Shown here: positions 24,601 through 38,725 of the stretch, one piece after another
Layout: each line of letters opens with the position of its first letter
Position numbering within the stretch: the stretch's first letter is position 1
Assembly: GCA_944989445.1 (NCBI GenBank)
Contig: CALYLW010000057.1
Coordinates: 620,001-684,000, forward strand
Source of the DNA: Ampullaceana balthica
Taxonomy: Eukaryota; Mollusca; Gastropoda; Lymnaeidae
DNA: 64,000 nt
Direction: 5' to 3'
Position numbers and translations under genes: made by a program
The notes under the pieces: generated by a model
What the model was told of the DNA's origin: nothing
The model's database searches: none
Seen by the model: the letters and a program-made list of their open reading frames with translations, nothing else

Positions 24601-27600
24601 TAGTCGTTCTGATCCCATTTTTGAACGCATATAACTCTTGAGACGGCGGAGCGCCGAGAAGCTGCGTTCAGCTGTGGCGGATGTAACAGGCATAGTTAAA
24701 AGTACATGAAAAACAGTGTGCAAATTTCGGTGTAAATCATTCGTGAGTAAAAAACAGTCTTGCAAAGACACGGCAGTGTTGCTGACTTCTCCTTCACGTG
24801 AAGAAAGTTTGAACTTCCACCTCTCAATCTCTACATCAAGATCATCTGAATTAATGAATAACCGCATAAGCTTCCTAAATTTTATCCATGTCATCCTTAG
24901 TCAGACTGGATATATGTTGCGGCATAAGCATTTCTGCTGTCAAACGTCCTGATGATGCACAAATGTGTTCTTGAAGTTCTGTTATTAGGTGATCCAAAAA
25001 GGAATTGTGGACATTTAGTCTGAAGTAATCTTGCACCGAATTTGTCGGTCCCTGTGCATTTGATCTGTACTGTTGTCTAGCAGTAACTCTTGGTGCTTTG
25101 ACCTCAACATTCAATTTCTATGCTAACTTAGAGGCCTCGTCAAACAATGAATTACATGAATCGTCATTGCTCCGTTTCAATTTCAGAAGGTCGATCAACT
25201 CCTTGCACTCACTAGAGGCACGAACTAAATTCTGAACCACAGACTGCAATGAGTAGGAAATCGGTTTCGTGTAACGCAAGTAGTGATGAACAACGACAAG
25301 CGTATATATGAACTGAAAATTCTGGATTGATAATTGGAGACCGTTTGCTTTGACAGATGTTTGACGATCATGATCTTTAGTCAAACCGGCCAGAGTTTCA
25401 AGTATAATACAAATGTTCTCTTCAAACCTTTTGTAAAAATTTTGTAAATTTTAGTGGACGCACGTGCGTCCAGTGCGTCACGCTGCGGGCGCCCCTGAGT
25501 GTGTCCGACAACCAAAAATTGATATGTGAATTAGTTCAATAAAAAGAATGAATAAATAAATTTAAGTTAATTAGAATGATTTATTTTACAGAAAATGTCT
25601 CTATATACAACACTTCGAGTAAACAAACGATCATCGTTGAGTAGTTGACCTTGCTGTGGGTTTGGCTCAATGTTGGTCTTCAATTGAGCAGAATTTCGAG
25701 AAGTTCCCTTTTGCAAAATTAAAATATAAGCTCAAACAATGACATCATATAATTTGTTACGGCGAGAAACAGCACACGCTCTGTTAACCTCGAAACCAAA
25801 ATGATTATGATTTTACGTCTATATTTTCAATTTAAAATAAAAAGCACAGTAATGTCCCTTAGCGTTACCGAGTGACATGAGCGTTTATATATAATATATT
25901 TACGCTCAATTATCGCTGATGCCTAACGCTGAGGGACATCACTCTGCTTTTTTTTAAATTTTGCGTTCTAAGCAGTGCTGATTGACTCAAATGGTTATTT
26001 TTTGGTGCAGTAATTTGGTGCGCTGCTTTCTAAAATTAGTTTAAAAATCGTGTGGTGATTAGCACTGTAAAAATAAATAATATAAAAGCCCAAGTCACTC
26101 CCTGTTGGGAAGGATGTGGAACTCTGAGGAACGATGTACAACAGTCTATAGCAGTTGAAAAATCGTGTGTTGTTTAGCACTGTAAAAATATTTAATATGA
26201 CGTCATTGTTTGATCTTATATTTTAAAATACAAGGTGTGCATCGGTGCGCATGATGATTATAAATTAAAGATGTAAAATACTTTGTGTACATTCCAGGAA
26301 GTTTAATATTTCGTATTTATCAAACAAGGATATATCTAAGTTACTTGGGCTTTTGACAAAAAACAAAGTGGGCGCCGTAGGCGCCCTACAACCCCTATTA
26401 TTAAATACTTTGCGTACATTTCAGAAAGTTTAATATTTCGTATTTAACAAAAAAGGACAAGTTAGTTGGGCTTTTGAAAAAGGTTGGCGCCATAGGCGCC
26501 CTAAAAAAGTGGGCGACGGCGCCCTGGCACAATCTAGTTATTATATAAATGCTCTGTTTAATTTTCAGGAATATTTCGTATTTATCATACAAGGATAAAT
26601 TACTTGGGCTTTTAGCCAAAAAAAAAGTGGGTGCCGTAGGCGCCCTACAACCTCTATTTTAAATTACTTTGTGTACATTTAAGGTAGTTTAATATTACGT
26701 ATCTCTTATACAAGGACAAGTTTGTTGGGCTTTTGAAAAAAGTTGGCGCCGCAGCACAACCTATATTATATACATACTTTGTGTACATTTCAGGAATATT
26801 TCGTATTCATCATACAAGGATGAGTTACTTGGGCTTTTGACATAAAAAATGAAAAAATAAAAAATTTAAAAAAAAACATTATTAAATACTTTGTGTACAT
26901 TTCAGAAAGTTTAATATTACGTATTTATCATACAATAAGTTTAATATTACAAGGCACCCATTAAAAAAAGGGGGCGCCGCAGGCGCCACTGCGCCGCAGC
27001 ACAAACTAGTATTATATATTATATATATATATATTAGGGCTGCGGAAATTAACTATTAATTTCTCGATTAATCGTTAACATTTTTTAGCAATTAAAATTT
27101 TTTTACGATGAATCAACCTACCACTTATAAATGTACTGGAAGTCAAAAAGTAAAATATTTAGTCCGATAAATAGAAACTAATTTCCGGACGATTACACGA
27201 ACATTTTGGTTTTAAACTAATGACTGACGTGAATGTTCTAAATGTTGATAAAGGTTATTGTGTTCATTGAGAGAAATCGTTTGCCTACCATGCAATGTTC
27301 CCTCTACTAAGTCTAAACTTCGTTGGGCCGTGTGCAAAGTTTAAAAAAACTCGTATGCAAAGTTGCACAACGTCCATTTTTTGTGCAATATTTTACAAAA
27401 TTTACTGCGCGGTGATTCTAAACTCCTGCAAAGCTATTTATTATCATAGGATTCTATTTTTATATTTGATGAATCTATGGATACTGTAATGGATAAAATA
27501 TAATAAATTTAATTTAGAAAACACGTAAATCGTTATAATACAGTTACTAATCTACTTTTCAACTTTTTAAATAATAGGCTTTCCTTGCATGACAGTAGTT

Positions 27601-30600
27601 AACACCAACGTAGTTGCCTGCACTTTGACTCCTAGATCCGGACAAATAGATTTCCGTCCAGTGCGGTAAGATGTTCGGCAGGCAATTAGCCCAACACGCT
27701 ACACGTCCGTCTCGATGTTTGTGTGGCGCAGGTGGCCGAGACCAAGCTAAGTCCAGTCCTAGACATGACCACTATCAGTACGGACCGTTGGACGGAGGCT
27801 GAGAGTGGCAGACACGAGATCACGAATTGTATCACTGTACAACAAATGCCAGCTTTTAAGCACGTACTTACGGGCGGATTGTGTAGCCGGGTGATGGAAT
27901 GAGTAGGGACAATACGAACATTGTTGCACGGTTGTCTACCTTACTGATTAGTCAAAAACATGTTGTTGTTTTTTTTTAAATGGAAAAAAAATAATAAAAG
28001 AGTTGAAACATTTGTAAAATCGGTCATTAAAATATTATAAATTTCGGTATTTTAAAATAACTTTTTTTTCCTGTTTTTATGGGAGACCAGAAAATAAAAC
28101 TGCTAAATCAATACAATACTCAAAACGTGGGGCGGGAGCTTATGAGGTTTTACATATGCATTTCACACATTCCCTCACTTATAGATCTCTCTTTTGACTT
28201 CTAAATTATAAATCTTTAATTTTTATTCAAAACACCCGCCCAACTTTTTTAGTCATATTAAATCAAAGTACTTGAACTTATAAGTTTTACATTATTTTCT
28301 TCTTTTTAGTCAACTTATAAAAACGTGTTTTTTAAAAATCTTTTTTAACTTTGTTTTTCTTCTTCTATTTCATTATTTTTAAGGGTGTAGAAGTTAAAAT
28401 AATTTCTTTCCGACTTTCCATTTTGTCCCCAGTGATCAGTGCGTGTCCTGTTCAAAGCTCGGCTCTGGAGGCAATTGTGTTATTGCAGATTCTTGAAGTG
28501 CGTTTAATCGCGAGCCAGGATTAGGTTCCGCAAGAAATGTTTACATTGCCAAATGGGAAAGATTATTTTAGTATTGGCAGATGGCGGGTAGGTGAAGTGA
28601 ATTTGTGTTTTCAATCATTGACGGCGATTACCGAATATAACAGGGGCTTTAGTAAATAAACAGATTTAGAAGAAAGTGGATTCTGGCGGAAAGAATTCTT
28701 TGAATAAACAGTCACGAAACATGTCCTCAGTTTTCGGAAAATCGTTTTTTTTTCCTTTCAAAAAATTTTCTTAGTTTGTTGAAGGAACAAATCACCCCTT
28801 CAAAACATAAACCCACCTAAATCAAACCAGATGCTTTCATCGGTAGGCGTCTAAAATGGACCAAATAACATACAGGTCAAAATTTTATTGTAATAGCCAA
28901 AACTTTCAGGATGTTAAAGGAGAAAGGAAAGTTTCGTCTTTTTGATCGCTTGACGTCTAAATATCACAATGTCTATGCAATTATCATGGTGTTGTTGGAA
29001 ATATGATGCGAATGACCTAAATCTTATACTAAAGTTAAAAACTCACAAAGACATTTTTTTTAAAAAGTCCAAACTATGCTAATGAGAGTAATCTAATGAT
29101 GCAAAGTGGAATTGCAAGGCAATCAGAAGACACTGACCAGAGTGCGCAAAGACCTGGACAATACCGAGGATATCGGGCTGATTTCCCCTCATATCAAGAA
29201 AACCAGGAAAACACAATTCGACTATTGTAGCAGGACAACTCGTGTTGTAGACGTTCAGACAGAGATGTAATACTTGTAAAGCAGAGATGTAATACTTGTA
29301 AAGCAGAGATGTAATACTTGTAAAGCAGAGATGTAATACTTGTAAAGCAGAGATGTAATACTTGTAAAGCAGAGATGTAATACTTGTAAAGCAGAGATGT
29401 AATACTTGTAAAACAGAGATGTAATACTTGTAAAGCAGAGATGTAATACTTGTAAAGCAGAGATGTAATACTTGTAAAGCAGAGATGTAATACTTGTAAA
29501 GCAGAGATGTAATACTTGTAAAGCAGAGATGTAATACTTGTAAAGCAGAGATGTAATACTTGTAAAGCAGAGAGTACTGTAAAGCAGAGATGTAATACTT
29601 GTAAAGCAGAGATGTAATACTTGTAAAGCAGAGATGTAATACTTGTAAAGCAGAGATGTAATACTTGTAAAGCAGAGATGTAATACTTGTAAAGCAGAGA
29701 TGTAATACTTGTAAAGCAGAGATGTAATACTTGTAAAGCAGAGATGTAATACTTGTAAAGCAGAGATGTAATACTTGTAAAGCAGAGATGTAATACTTGT
29801 AAAGCAGAGATGTAATACTTGTAAAGCAGAGATGTAATACTTGTAAAGCAGAGATGTAATACTTGTAAAGCAGAGATGTAATACTTGTAAAGCAGAGATG
29901 TAATACTTGTAAAGCAGAGATGTAATACTTTTAAAGCAGAGATGTAATACTTGTAAAGCAGAGATGTAATACTTGTAAAGCAGAGATGTAATACTTGTAA
30001 AGCAAGATCACGACAAGGGAAAGTGTGAAAAGATAATCAAAGTAAAGGTTAGCAAAATGGCCAACAAATCATTGGAAACGATTACGTCATTTTGTGAGTG
30101 AACAAATCTGGGAACCAACACCTCCATCAACAGATACCTTACGAGACTATCTCATCGAAATTTACGATAGAAGCTCTCCAGGCCGGAGATCTACGGCGGA
30201 CTCAGAAAAATAAAATTGCTAGCTATTAAATGACACGCGTGCCGCGGAAAACATTCTGACGTAAATTTCTCGGCTTGGAAACCAAGTCACCAAAGAACTT
30301 AATGAGAAACTCTGTACCTAGGTTTAATTTTAGCATTGGTCCAAAGGTTACCATAAGCTGCGCGGCCGCACAGATATATGGCCAACGCCACGTAGCAATT
30401 TAGAATTACCGCGCAGAAAATTTTGATAAGAATAATATAACACCCATGTATATGGATGTTAAAATTTGCTTTAAAAAAACAGTATGTTGTGCAAATTTGC
30501 TCACGACTTTGTTATTTTGCACATGGGCCAACGAACCTTAGAAGGAAAATTGGTTGGCACAAACTTATAAATAATCAGATTTGCAATAAAGACACTTGGT

Positions 30601-33600
30601 CTTTAAACGGCGTTACATCACTCCTTGCCTAAACAATGGTAAAAGAAAAACTTAGACCCAAATCGGAATTGGCGTTTTATTTCAAAGACGTTCTTCCTTT
30701 GTCCTGTCTGCAGAGTGCCCTAACTCTCTTGCCAGTGTGCATCCAGCTTTGGCAGTCTTGAAAAAGAAAAACATCTGAAGCATCAATATGTCCTGGCACA
30801 CACGAACGGTCCAATATTTATGGCATAGAAATCTGGTCCAACAAAGAGCTCTCTTACAAGCAGCCAGTTGACTGGAATAGCGTTGCGGTCATCCAAAGCC
30901 AATTTGCACTGAATCGACGAATGATTACACGAAATCTTTGCCATCAATTTGTGTACTTTAAATTCACGTGTGCTTGATATTTCAGAAATTACCGAAGAGC
31001 TTTAGCGAATGCAAAACTGAAATAGATTATAAGGCTTTTACAGGATGTTTGAGCAGAAGGTATCATTGCATTAAATGAAGTAAAGGGGTGGAAAACTCTT
31101 TGATTACGATATATTGTAAAAAAACAGCTCCTCCTCTCCCCATCCCCACCCCTCGTCTGACGAGAGTCTTGATCCAGAAACGACACCACAAATGAGATTA
31201 AAATAGAGCCATAATGAAGGACAAGATCGGGTTCAAACATTAAATTGTCCCCCCTTGAAATCAATACCGATAGGATCACGAAAGTAGCCAACAAAGGGAA
31301 CCCGCTTTGAAACAGGGATCCTGAGGCATCGTCAGACTTATGGAATTGAAATGTCAGCCAGGATGACTTTTTCATGACTATATTACCTATTTTTAAAATA
31401 TTTATTTAGCAGAAGCAAAAAATGAAAATTCATAAGAGCTATAAATATTTTCAAACCCAGATGTAAGCCGTTAAAGTTTTTGAAGCATGGTTTGTGTTTG
31501 TGTTTGAAACAAAGACATATAAAAAGCCATTCAATTACTTATTGTTCTAATCTGCAATCTTCGGTAAATTGGGCATGCGATTGAGTGAAGAATGTGCGAA
31601 ATTGGGATTTAATCCATTTGTTGGTGTAAGAGTGCGTGAAATGTAGCTGCCTACTGCACTTTTCCTAATGGCGGGTATTTAAATCTCAACGTTGAGCTAA
31701 CAGATTTTTAAAATAGCCGTTTGGAAAAGGTACCCGAGGAAGCCTTGCTAACACCCAAAATGATGTCACCACTCCCGCTGACGTCGCCAATGGCTTCGGC
31801 AGTGTGTACCCGGAAGTGGTTGTCAGAAGTACTATATAGTTGGTCACGAACCAATGAGTGGCTCGCATTAACACTGGGCTATTTATAGCATCACGACTCG
31901 ATGTTTGAATGGCATTGACTGAAGGACATGAGAAAATCTCTGCTTTGGGCGTCTTGTAAAAGGTGTTCTCCATCTCTATTAACCAGACGTTTTTTGTTAC
32001 AAAGAGATTGATTTCGTTGTTCCAAGTACAAACGATCCAGATATTCACTCGCGTCAAACGAATGGCGCGGATCAGCTATTTCAAAACTTTTGAAATAAAT
32101 ATTTCTTTCACAATGTCATGCTTAGCAAACACGTTTTGTTTTAGTTCTATTTTTTTTTCAACATTTATTCAATTTTTTTATTGCTCTCTTTGGCTCTGGA
32201 TTTAACCGCAGCTAAATTTTAATTTCATTTTATTAGTTTTATTTGTTTATGTCTATTTGTTCGTTGAAGAAGGCTCTTTGCCGAATCGGTCCTTGTTGTG
32301 CGGCGTCTTGTCAGGCTCATACCTACCATGTTTGCATAACATGTATCTACTTATTTAGATGCCTTAATACATTCTCAACCATATTTTGTTTGGAAAATTT
32401 ACCCGAAGTCAATAGTGCGCTCGCCTCACAAGCTGAAGGGCGTGGAATCGGGCCCACGTTAAAGCCACTATAAAAATGTTGATTAATGACTAACGCTAAG
32501 AAACTCCTCCGCTGACCTGGAGAGGGGTGGGCGCCGCCAAGGTCTACTTAGCCCGAGAATATTCTAATGGAAACATTAGAACCCCGTACGACCTCGAAAA
32601 AAGGTTATGGGACTAAAAAAATATTTCTCAATATTTAAACGTTTTGAAAGTTCATGAGAAAAAAAAAGTTACGAAAAATAAATATATTTTAAATGATACA
32701 ATTTGGAGATCAACTATTTTGATTGTCTCCTAAAACTTAGCGTCTTCTTTAGATGGGGTATGAAAATGTTAAGATTCAGGTGATAAAAAATTAGTTTCGT
32801 CTTCTAGAATAAAATGGTTGGCTTAAAAATTATTTTTAGTAATTTAAATTTTGAAATTTTGGTGGCTAAAATGGTTTAGCGAGTTGTTAAACATTTTGCA
32901 TAAGTTTAAAACAAGAGAAAAAAAATGACCATGTCATTTATATTTTCAAAAATGAAAATGCATTGCTCCCACAGGCTAAAGATAGACTTGAAACAGAAGA
33001 AGTCTATAAAAAATAAAGATTTCATTATGAATACATAAGTATTTCCAGAAATGTTGTACTATTTATTTAAGATTGTTAAAAAGAATTATTGATTGGAAAC
33101 TATTTCACAAAGAGTTTGATCGTCTGTGCCACCCAGCAAAGGGAATGATGCTTCTCTTATCCTCACCGTGTTAATTATTCTCACATCTATCCTTCTGTTT
33201 TGGACAATTTGCTGTAATTTATCGCCCAATAATTTGAAACAAATTACAAATACCAGACAATCGGATTGCTATTTGGAACAACGATATGAAAGCTATCCTT
33301 GCTGAAGTCTGCAGAGTCATAAATAAATTATCAAAATTATTTTGACAAAATAATTTTAACTTTTCGCTCGGACTTTTAGCGATATCAATGGGTATGCCTA
33401 AGTAACCTGTTCCGTCTGCTGCAAGGTTCTAAATAGACGTGGACTATGCTCGCCTGCTGCCTAAGACTTACGATTCCAATGGTATAGACAATCTCCCTCA
33501 TAAAGAAAAAAGAAATAGGTGTAGCTGTGACTTAATTGAGGGACACGAGATAAGAAGACTTTAAGATTTCTATTCTGTGTGTGTGATTGTGTGTGAATAG

Positions 33601-36600
33601 ATATTTTGTCCTTTTAATTGTGCACTAACTTACATGCTGCAAATTTTATTTTTGGTTATAATTGTTCACTTCATATCACAGTTTTAGTTTAAATCAATTG
33701 ATAATTAATAATAGCTTTAGCTCTTGTATATTTTTTAAATATACACAATGGTTCAATAAGCCTTGGTTGACTATTGCCAATTTTAATAAAATAATGATTC
33801 AATGTGTTAAATCGTAAAACATTACGTTTCAACCCATTCGGGGTTCAGCATGTTTATTCAATAATCTTCTGAAGCCTTAACGACGGATTATCTCAATAGA
33901 CAGACATATGTGTCATTTTAATTTTACAAGCAAGGCAACGTATAAATGTATTTATACCCCGCCGCTATTAATACATGCATATCTCATTAGTCACGTGAAT
34001 TTCCCAACACTGGGGTGTTTTTATAGTTCACATCTTTGAAGTCCCTAGGTTTTATTTTATAATTTCATGCGAATGTCCGGACGATCAATGTCAGTGAGCA
34101 AACATCGACGCGGTAAATATTGAATACAAATATTACGCTCCGTGAACTCTGGGCTCACGGTTAAACGTAAAATCCGATTTATTTAAGTATCTTAACTACG
34201 AGCAGCCAAGCCCCTCCAAGGACTTTCCGCCACCGTTCGGTGGCATGTTGTTACTCTCCGCCAACAGCGGTCTCGACCGGCATACATGTGCATCACGTCA
34301 AAAATACTATTCATTATAGTTAAAATAAATAACTCGTAAAAACAGAGCTTTTGACAATAAATCCCAACGCGCATAACTCAAATTAAAGTCTTGTAAGAAA
34401 TACTGCACCAAAAATAACTCGTTTTGAACGTCCGCGTAAACGTGTTCAATATGATTGGCTGTAGGAGTCATGTGTTTGAGGGACCAATCGTTATCGATGA
34501 CCGCACGGAACATTGCCTTTCATAATATAGGATTCCCCACCCCACCCCTTTTAATGCATTTATATAAAACTAAAATAGTATTTTAAAATATATTTTTTAA
34601 AATGTCCTATTTGGAGATTGCAATAGAGTTAATTTAAATTTAACTGCGAATAATTCGGGAAAAAATTGTGATATTTGATATAACAGCTATTTGTAAATGA
34701 CTGAAACTGACTAAATCCAACTCATACACTCACCCCAGCCGTGTACTCACCCCAGCCGTGTACTCAACCCAGCCGTGTACTCACCCCAGCCGTGTACTCA
34801 CCACAGCCGTGTACTCACCCCAGCCGTGTACTCACGCCAGCCGTGCACTCACCCCAGCCGTGTACTCACCCCAGCCGTGTACTCACCCCAACCCATGCAC
34901 TCACCCCAGATGTTTACTCACCACAGCCGTGTACTCACCCGAGCCGTTTACTCATGACACCAATATTTCCCCTGAAAGTCTCTCCTTACAATCTCTCTAT
35001 ACCCCCTCCCCCGGCCTCAACTCACTTCCATTGGGCAAAGCTATTAAGGGGCCGTCCATAAAGTACTTCACGCTATTTTTGACCATTTTTGACCCCCCCT
35101 CCCCCCTGTCACAAACTGTCACAAATCTCTGGACCGCTAAAGTACGTCACACTTTCGAATTTTTTTTAAAATTAACACCATATTAAAATATTTAATTTAA
35201 TACTTAAATTACACTTCACCATTAAACTGTATTAAAATATAAGCTTTCCAATTAAAAGTAGTGATGTACCAGATTCAAAATTTTGAAATCCGGCCGGAGC
35301 TGAATTTGGCCGGATTTATGAAGTGAAATCCGGCTGGCGCCGAAATCAGAATTCTTAAAATGGCCGGATTCCTGATTTGCCGGAGCCAGTATGAATATAT
35401 ATATAAATTAGGAATATACCGGCCAGCCGGATTTATAAAGTGAAACCTGCCGGAGTCGAAGCCAGAGCCGGATTTTTTTTTAAATAGCCGGATTCCGGAT
35501 TTGCCGGAGCTGGAGCCGAAATCCCGTACACCCCCACTTAAAAGAACTATCATATTATTAAAATGACTTTAATAGTAGAATAGTTAATTGGCAACAGTTG
35601 TCACAGTTATTCAATGAAATAGTAACTCAATCTAGATCAAATTTGAAAAGAAAAATTGCAAAAATTACACTTGACAATTGTATAATGCACATAATTTCTC
35701 TGCTAACTTTTCATTTACAATGAGTGAGGTTAAGTTTTAGATAATCTTCCGATTATGCAATCTATTGACACAAGATAATAAGTAGATTAGCGAAACTTGA
35801 CCTCACCCAGAGATTAAATAATACAAAGAAAACAAAACAATTTGACTTTTAAAAAAAAGACTAGATTGACAAATTATGTGACCAACTCTTGTGCTATATT
35901 GAATCTGTTTATTATGGTCCTATGAATTATGTTTCATTCAAAAATATTCACTGGACATCATCTTACAACGGTGAAATGAAGTTTGCATCCATAGTTACGA
36001 CTCACATCATTCTTTCACCATCATCGTTTCCTGGAAGTATAATTGCAGACAGATCAACTCGTCCTCATCTAGCCACTCAACAGCCTCTGTATGTGCATTT
36101 TCTCTTCTGGCAATAACTGCCATAGGTTCTCTTTGCCTTCTAGAAGTGATTCTCAAAGGACGGATGCTTTTTATCTGAGTTGATTCTGGAACATTTTGGG
36201 TGGGCACATTCTCCTGAGCCCGAGCTCTGTGTTGTCCTGTATGTTTCTTAAAAATTGTTTGTGAGGCTAAATATAAGTGACCTACTTTGCAAAGTAGATC
36301 AAATAAGCTGGTAATCATTTGGTTGTACTTTGAAAACTCCTGTTGATCTTGGCATAATGTCAACAAATTTGAGAGTTTGTGCTACAATCAAGGAAGGACA
36401 TTTATGAGAATCTGCATCTTTCTGAAGCTTTGAGTCCATCAACTATTTGGTTGATTGGGATTGGAGGAGGGGAAGAATCTTGAAGGTAAAACATTGAAAT
36501 ATGAGCTTCGTGCTTTGTCGCAACATTTCATGTCCTGATATTTAACAATTTGAGTGAAGTATTGGCTGGTGCGAACATGATTGTCAAACCATACCTGATC

Positions 36601-37310
36601 CTTATATTTGTAATATTAGTCCTGCTGCATCCAATTCAGATTTATGAAGAACACATTCAGGAGATACGCATTTCATGCTATTTTGACATAAAACTAATTC
36701 TAATTTTTCAAAAAAAAATTGAAAATTATTTTTAAAGCTATTTAAATTCTACTAAAAAATATAAATAAATTAGAAAAAAAATAATTAAAAAAATAAATGT
36801 GTGACATCACACATGGCCTGACCCCCCCTCCCCCCCCCCATCACAAAGTGTCACACTTTCTTAGACCCCCCCTCGGAGCGTGACGTACTTTATGGACGGC
36901 CTCTAAGGTGATGTACTGAATCTCAATGTTTGTGTTTCTTCATGCATCTCGTGTACTCTCTCGTGTCGTGCTGTTGATGATCGACGGTGAACGGATGGCC
37001 TCAAAGGGGGACTAGACTCGCGAGTCAGTCAGAGTGCTACGTGTCGTCATGAGCCAGGGGGGTGTAGCTCTTCAACCTCTACTTTTGACGTCAGCTGACA
37101 TTGTCCTACACGAGTTGTGCTACTTGTGAGATCCAACAAATCTGCTCGTTTATCAATCTACAAATTACTAAGGGTGTACCGCATTGATTTTTTTTTAAAA
37201 TCTGACCGGAGCCAGATTTGGCTTGGTTTATGAAGTAAAATCCGGCCGGAGCCAAAGCCGAAGCTGGAGCCAGATTTGTAAAAATGGCCGGATTCCGGAT
37301 TTTCCGGAGC

Positions 37311-37389
<79 letters not shown>

Positions 37390-38688
37390 AACATATTTAT
37401 AATATTTTTATTTTTTTTTATTAATAAATGAGTAATTATTAATAATTAATAATAATTTATATATTTTTTTACGTAAAAACTTCTCCCGCGTAATATTATA
37501 ATTTATTTTATTACTGTATGTGGACCGGCAAACGTCATCTAAAAATGGCTGACAGCATCAGCGCAGTTAAATTAAACATTTAAAATAGAAAGTTCAGCAA
37601 AAATTTTGTTTTTAAGCTAACTGCGGATGGCAAAGTCGAAGATGGTGAAAAAGTTTACTGTTTTCACTGCCATAAACAATTCTATTTTAAAGGATCAAAT
37701 ACATCGCTGACGTACCACCTTCAGCACAAACATCCGATCAAGTATCAACACATTGGCATAAAATTTAGTTCAAAATATTCTTAATTTTCAATGGCCGTGA
37801 GGAATTTTCAGTGTTTAATGATGTCATAAATTTCTTTAATCGAAATTATTGATTAATTAATCGATAATTTTTCAAAAGTTAACGATTAAATTTAAAATAA
37901 TCGATAACAGCCCTAATATATATATATATATATATATATACATACATATACATACATATATATATATATATTAGGCGGATTTATGCAGTGAAATCATGCC
38001 GGGGCAAGATTTGTAAAAATGGCCGGATTCCAGATTTACTGAAGCCGGAGCCGAAATCCGTCACACCCCTATCAAACTACACGCAACTTGATTCTTTTTA
38101 AAGTAGAGAATAACTGTATTTAAAAACAGATAGGACTATTAAACTATTTTTCCCCTGATATTGAAATTATTAATTTTCATTGTAATTTATGTCAAACGTC
38201 TAGTAGATATATTTAAATGAACATTTTGTCCTGATAAAAAAAAATAAACACAAATAGTTTATTTTAAAAATCTCGTCACGACTGACAGACACACCAATCA
38301 AAATCAGGATGGAGTTGTCCCTACTTGTCACCATCAAATCTCTTCAATTCCAATGAGAAAACTTAAATGCACTGTGCTAATTAGCTAACGTTGTTTTATT
38401 ATATTCTTCTACTTCCTCCTTTGTGCGAGTTCCTGTGATTTCGTCAATCACATGATTAATTCGTTCGAACTAGTTATTTTGACGAGATGATGGCCTTGCT
38501 TTGGCACTGAGAGAGAAAGAGTAAGAGGTAGAAACAGACGGGAGATAAGCAGAGATAGAGACAGGGGCACAGAGAAAGAGATAGAGAAAAGGGGGAGTAA
38601 TAGAGAGAAATATATTGGATTTGCAGTGATACTGTGTGAGAGAGAGAGAGAGAGAGAGAGGGAGAGAAAGAGAGAGAGAGAGAAAGAG

Positions 38689-38725
<37 letters not shown>

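Larger units (their letters stand above)
35048..36903. mobile_element. TIR element with GGGGCCGTCC ends and TAA flanks
   Basis: Left GGGGCCGTCCATAAAGTACT, right GTACTTTATGGACGGCCTC, inverted with one mismatch over the first 20 bases. Both ends carry C runs and CACAAACTGTCACA / CACAAAGTGTCACA subterminally. TAA lies outside both ends, compatible with the 3-bp TSD of PIF/Harbinger elements, but three bases can match by chance. The superfamily is therefore inference. A CCGGCCGGAG-type repeat is nested at 35262-35540. Confidence 0.8.
37165..38067. mobile_element. CCGG-rich repeat element, copy 2, split by AT microsatellites and a BED-type hAT relic
   Basis: Left outer part TAAGGGTGTACCGCATTGAT to GATTCCGGATTTTCCGGAGC (to 37312), right outer part GGCGGATTTATGCAGTGAAA to CCGTCACACCCCTA (37975-38067). 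Between them lie (TA)n at 37312-37386, a hAT relic ending TAACAGCCCTA at 37915, and (TA)n at 37916-37970. The outer ends are GGGTGT-type inverted repeats. Confidence 0.65.

Noticed and set aside
34741..35186. Overlapping plus-strand frames of up to 142 codons rich in YSPQPCTH
   Set aside because: Products of the 17-bp minisatellite in three phases, followed by non-coding element sequence.
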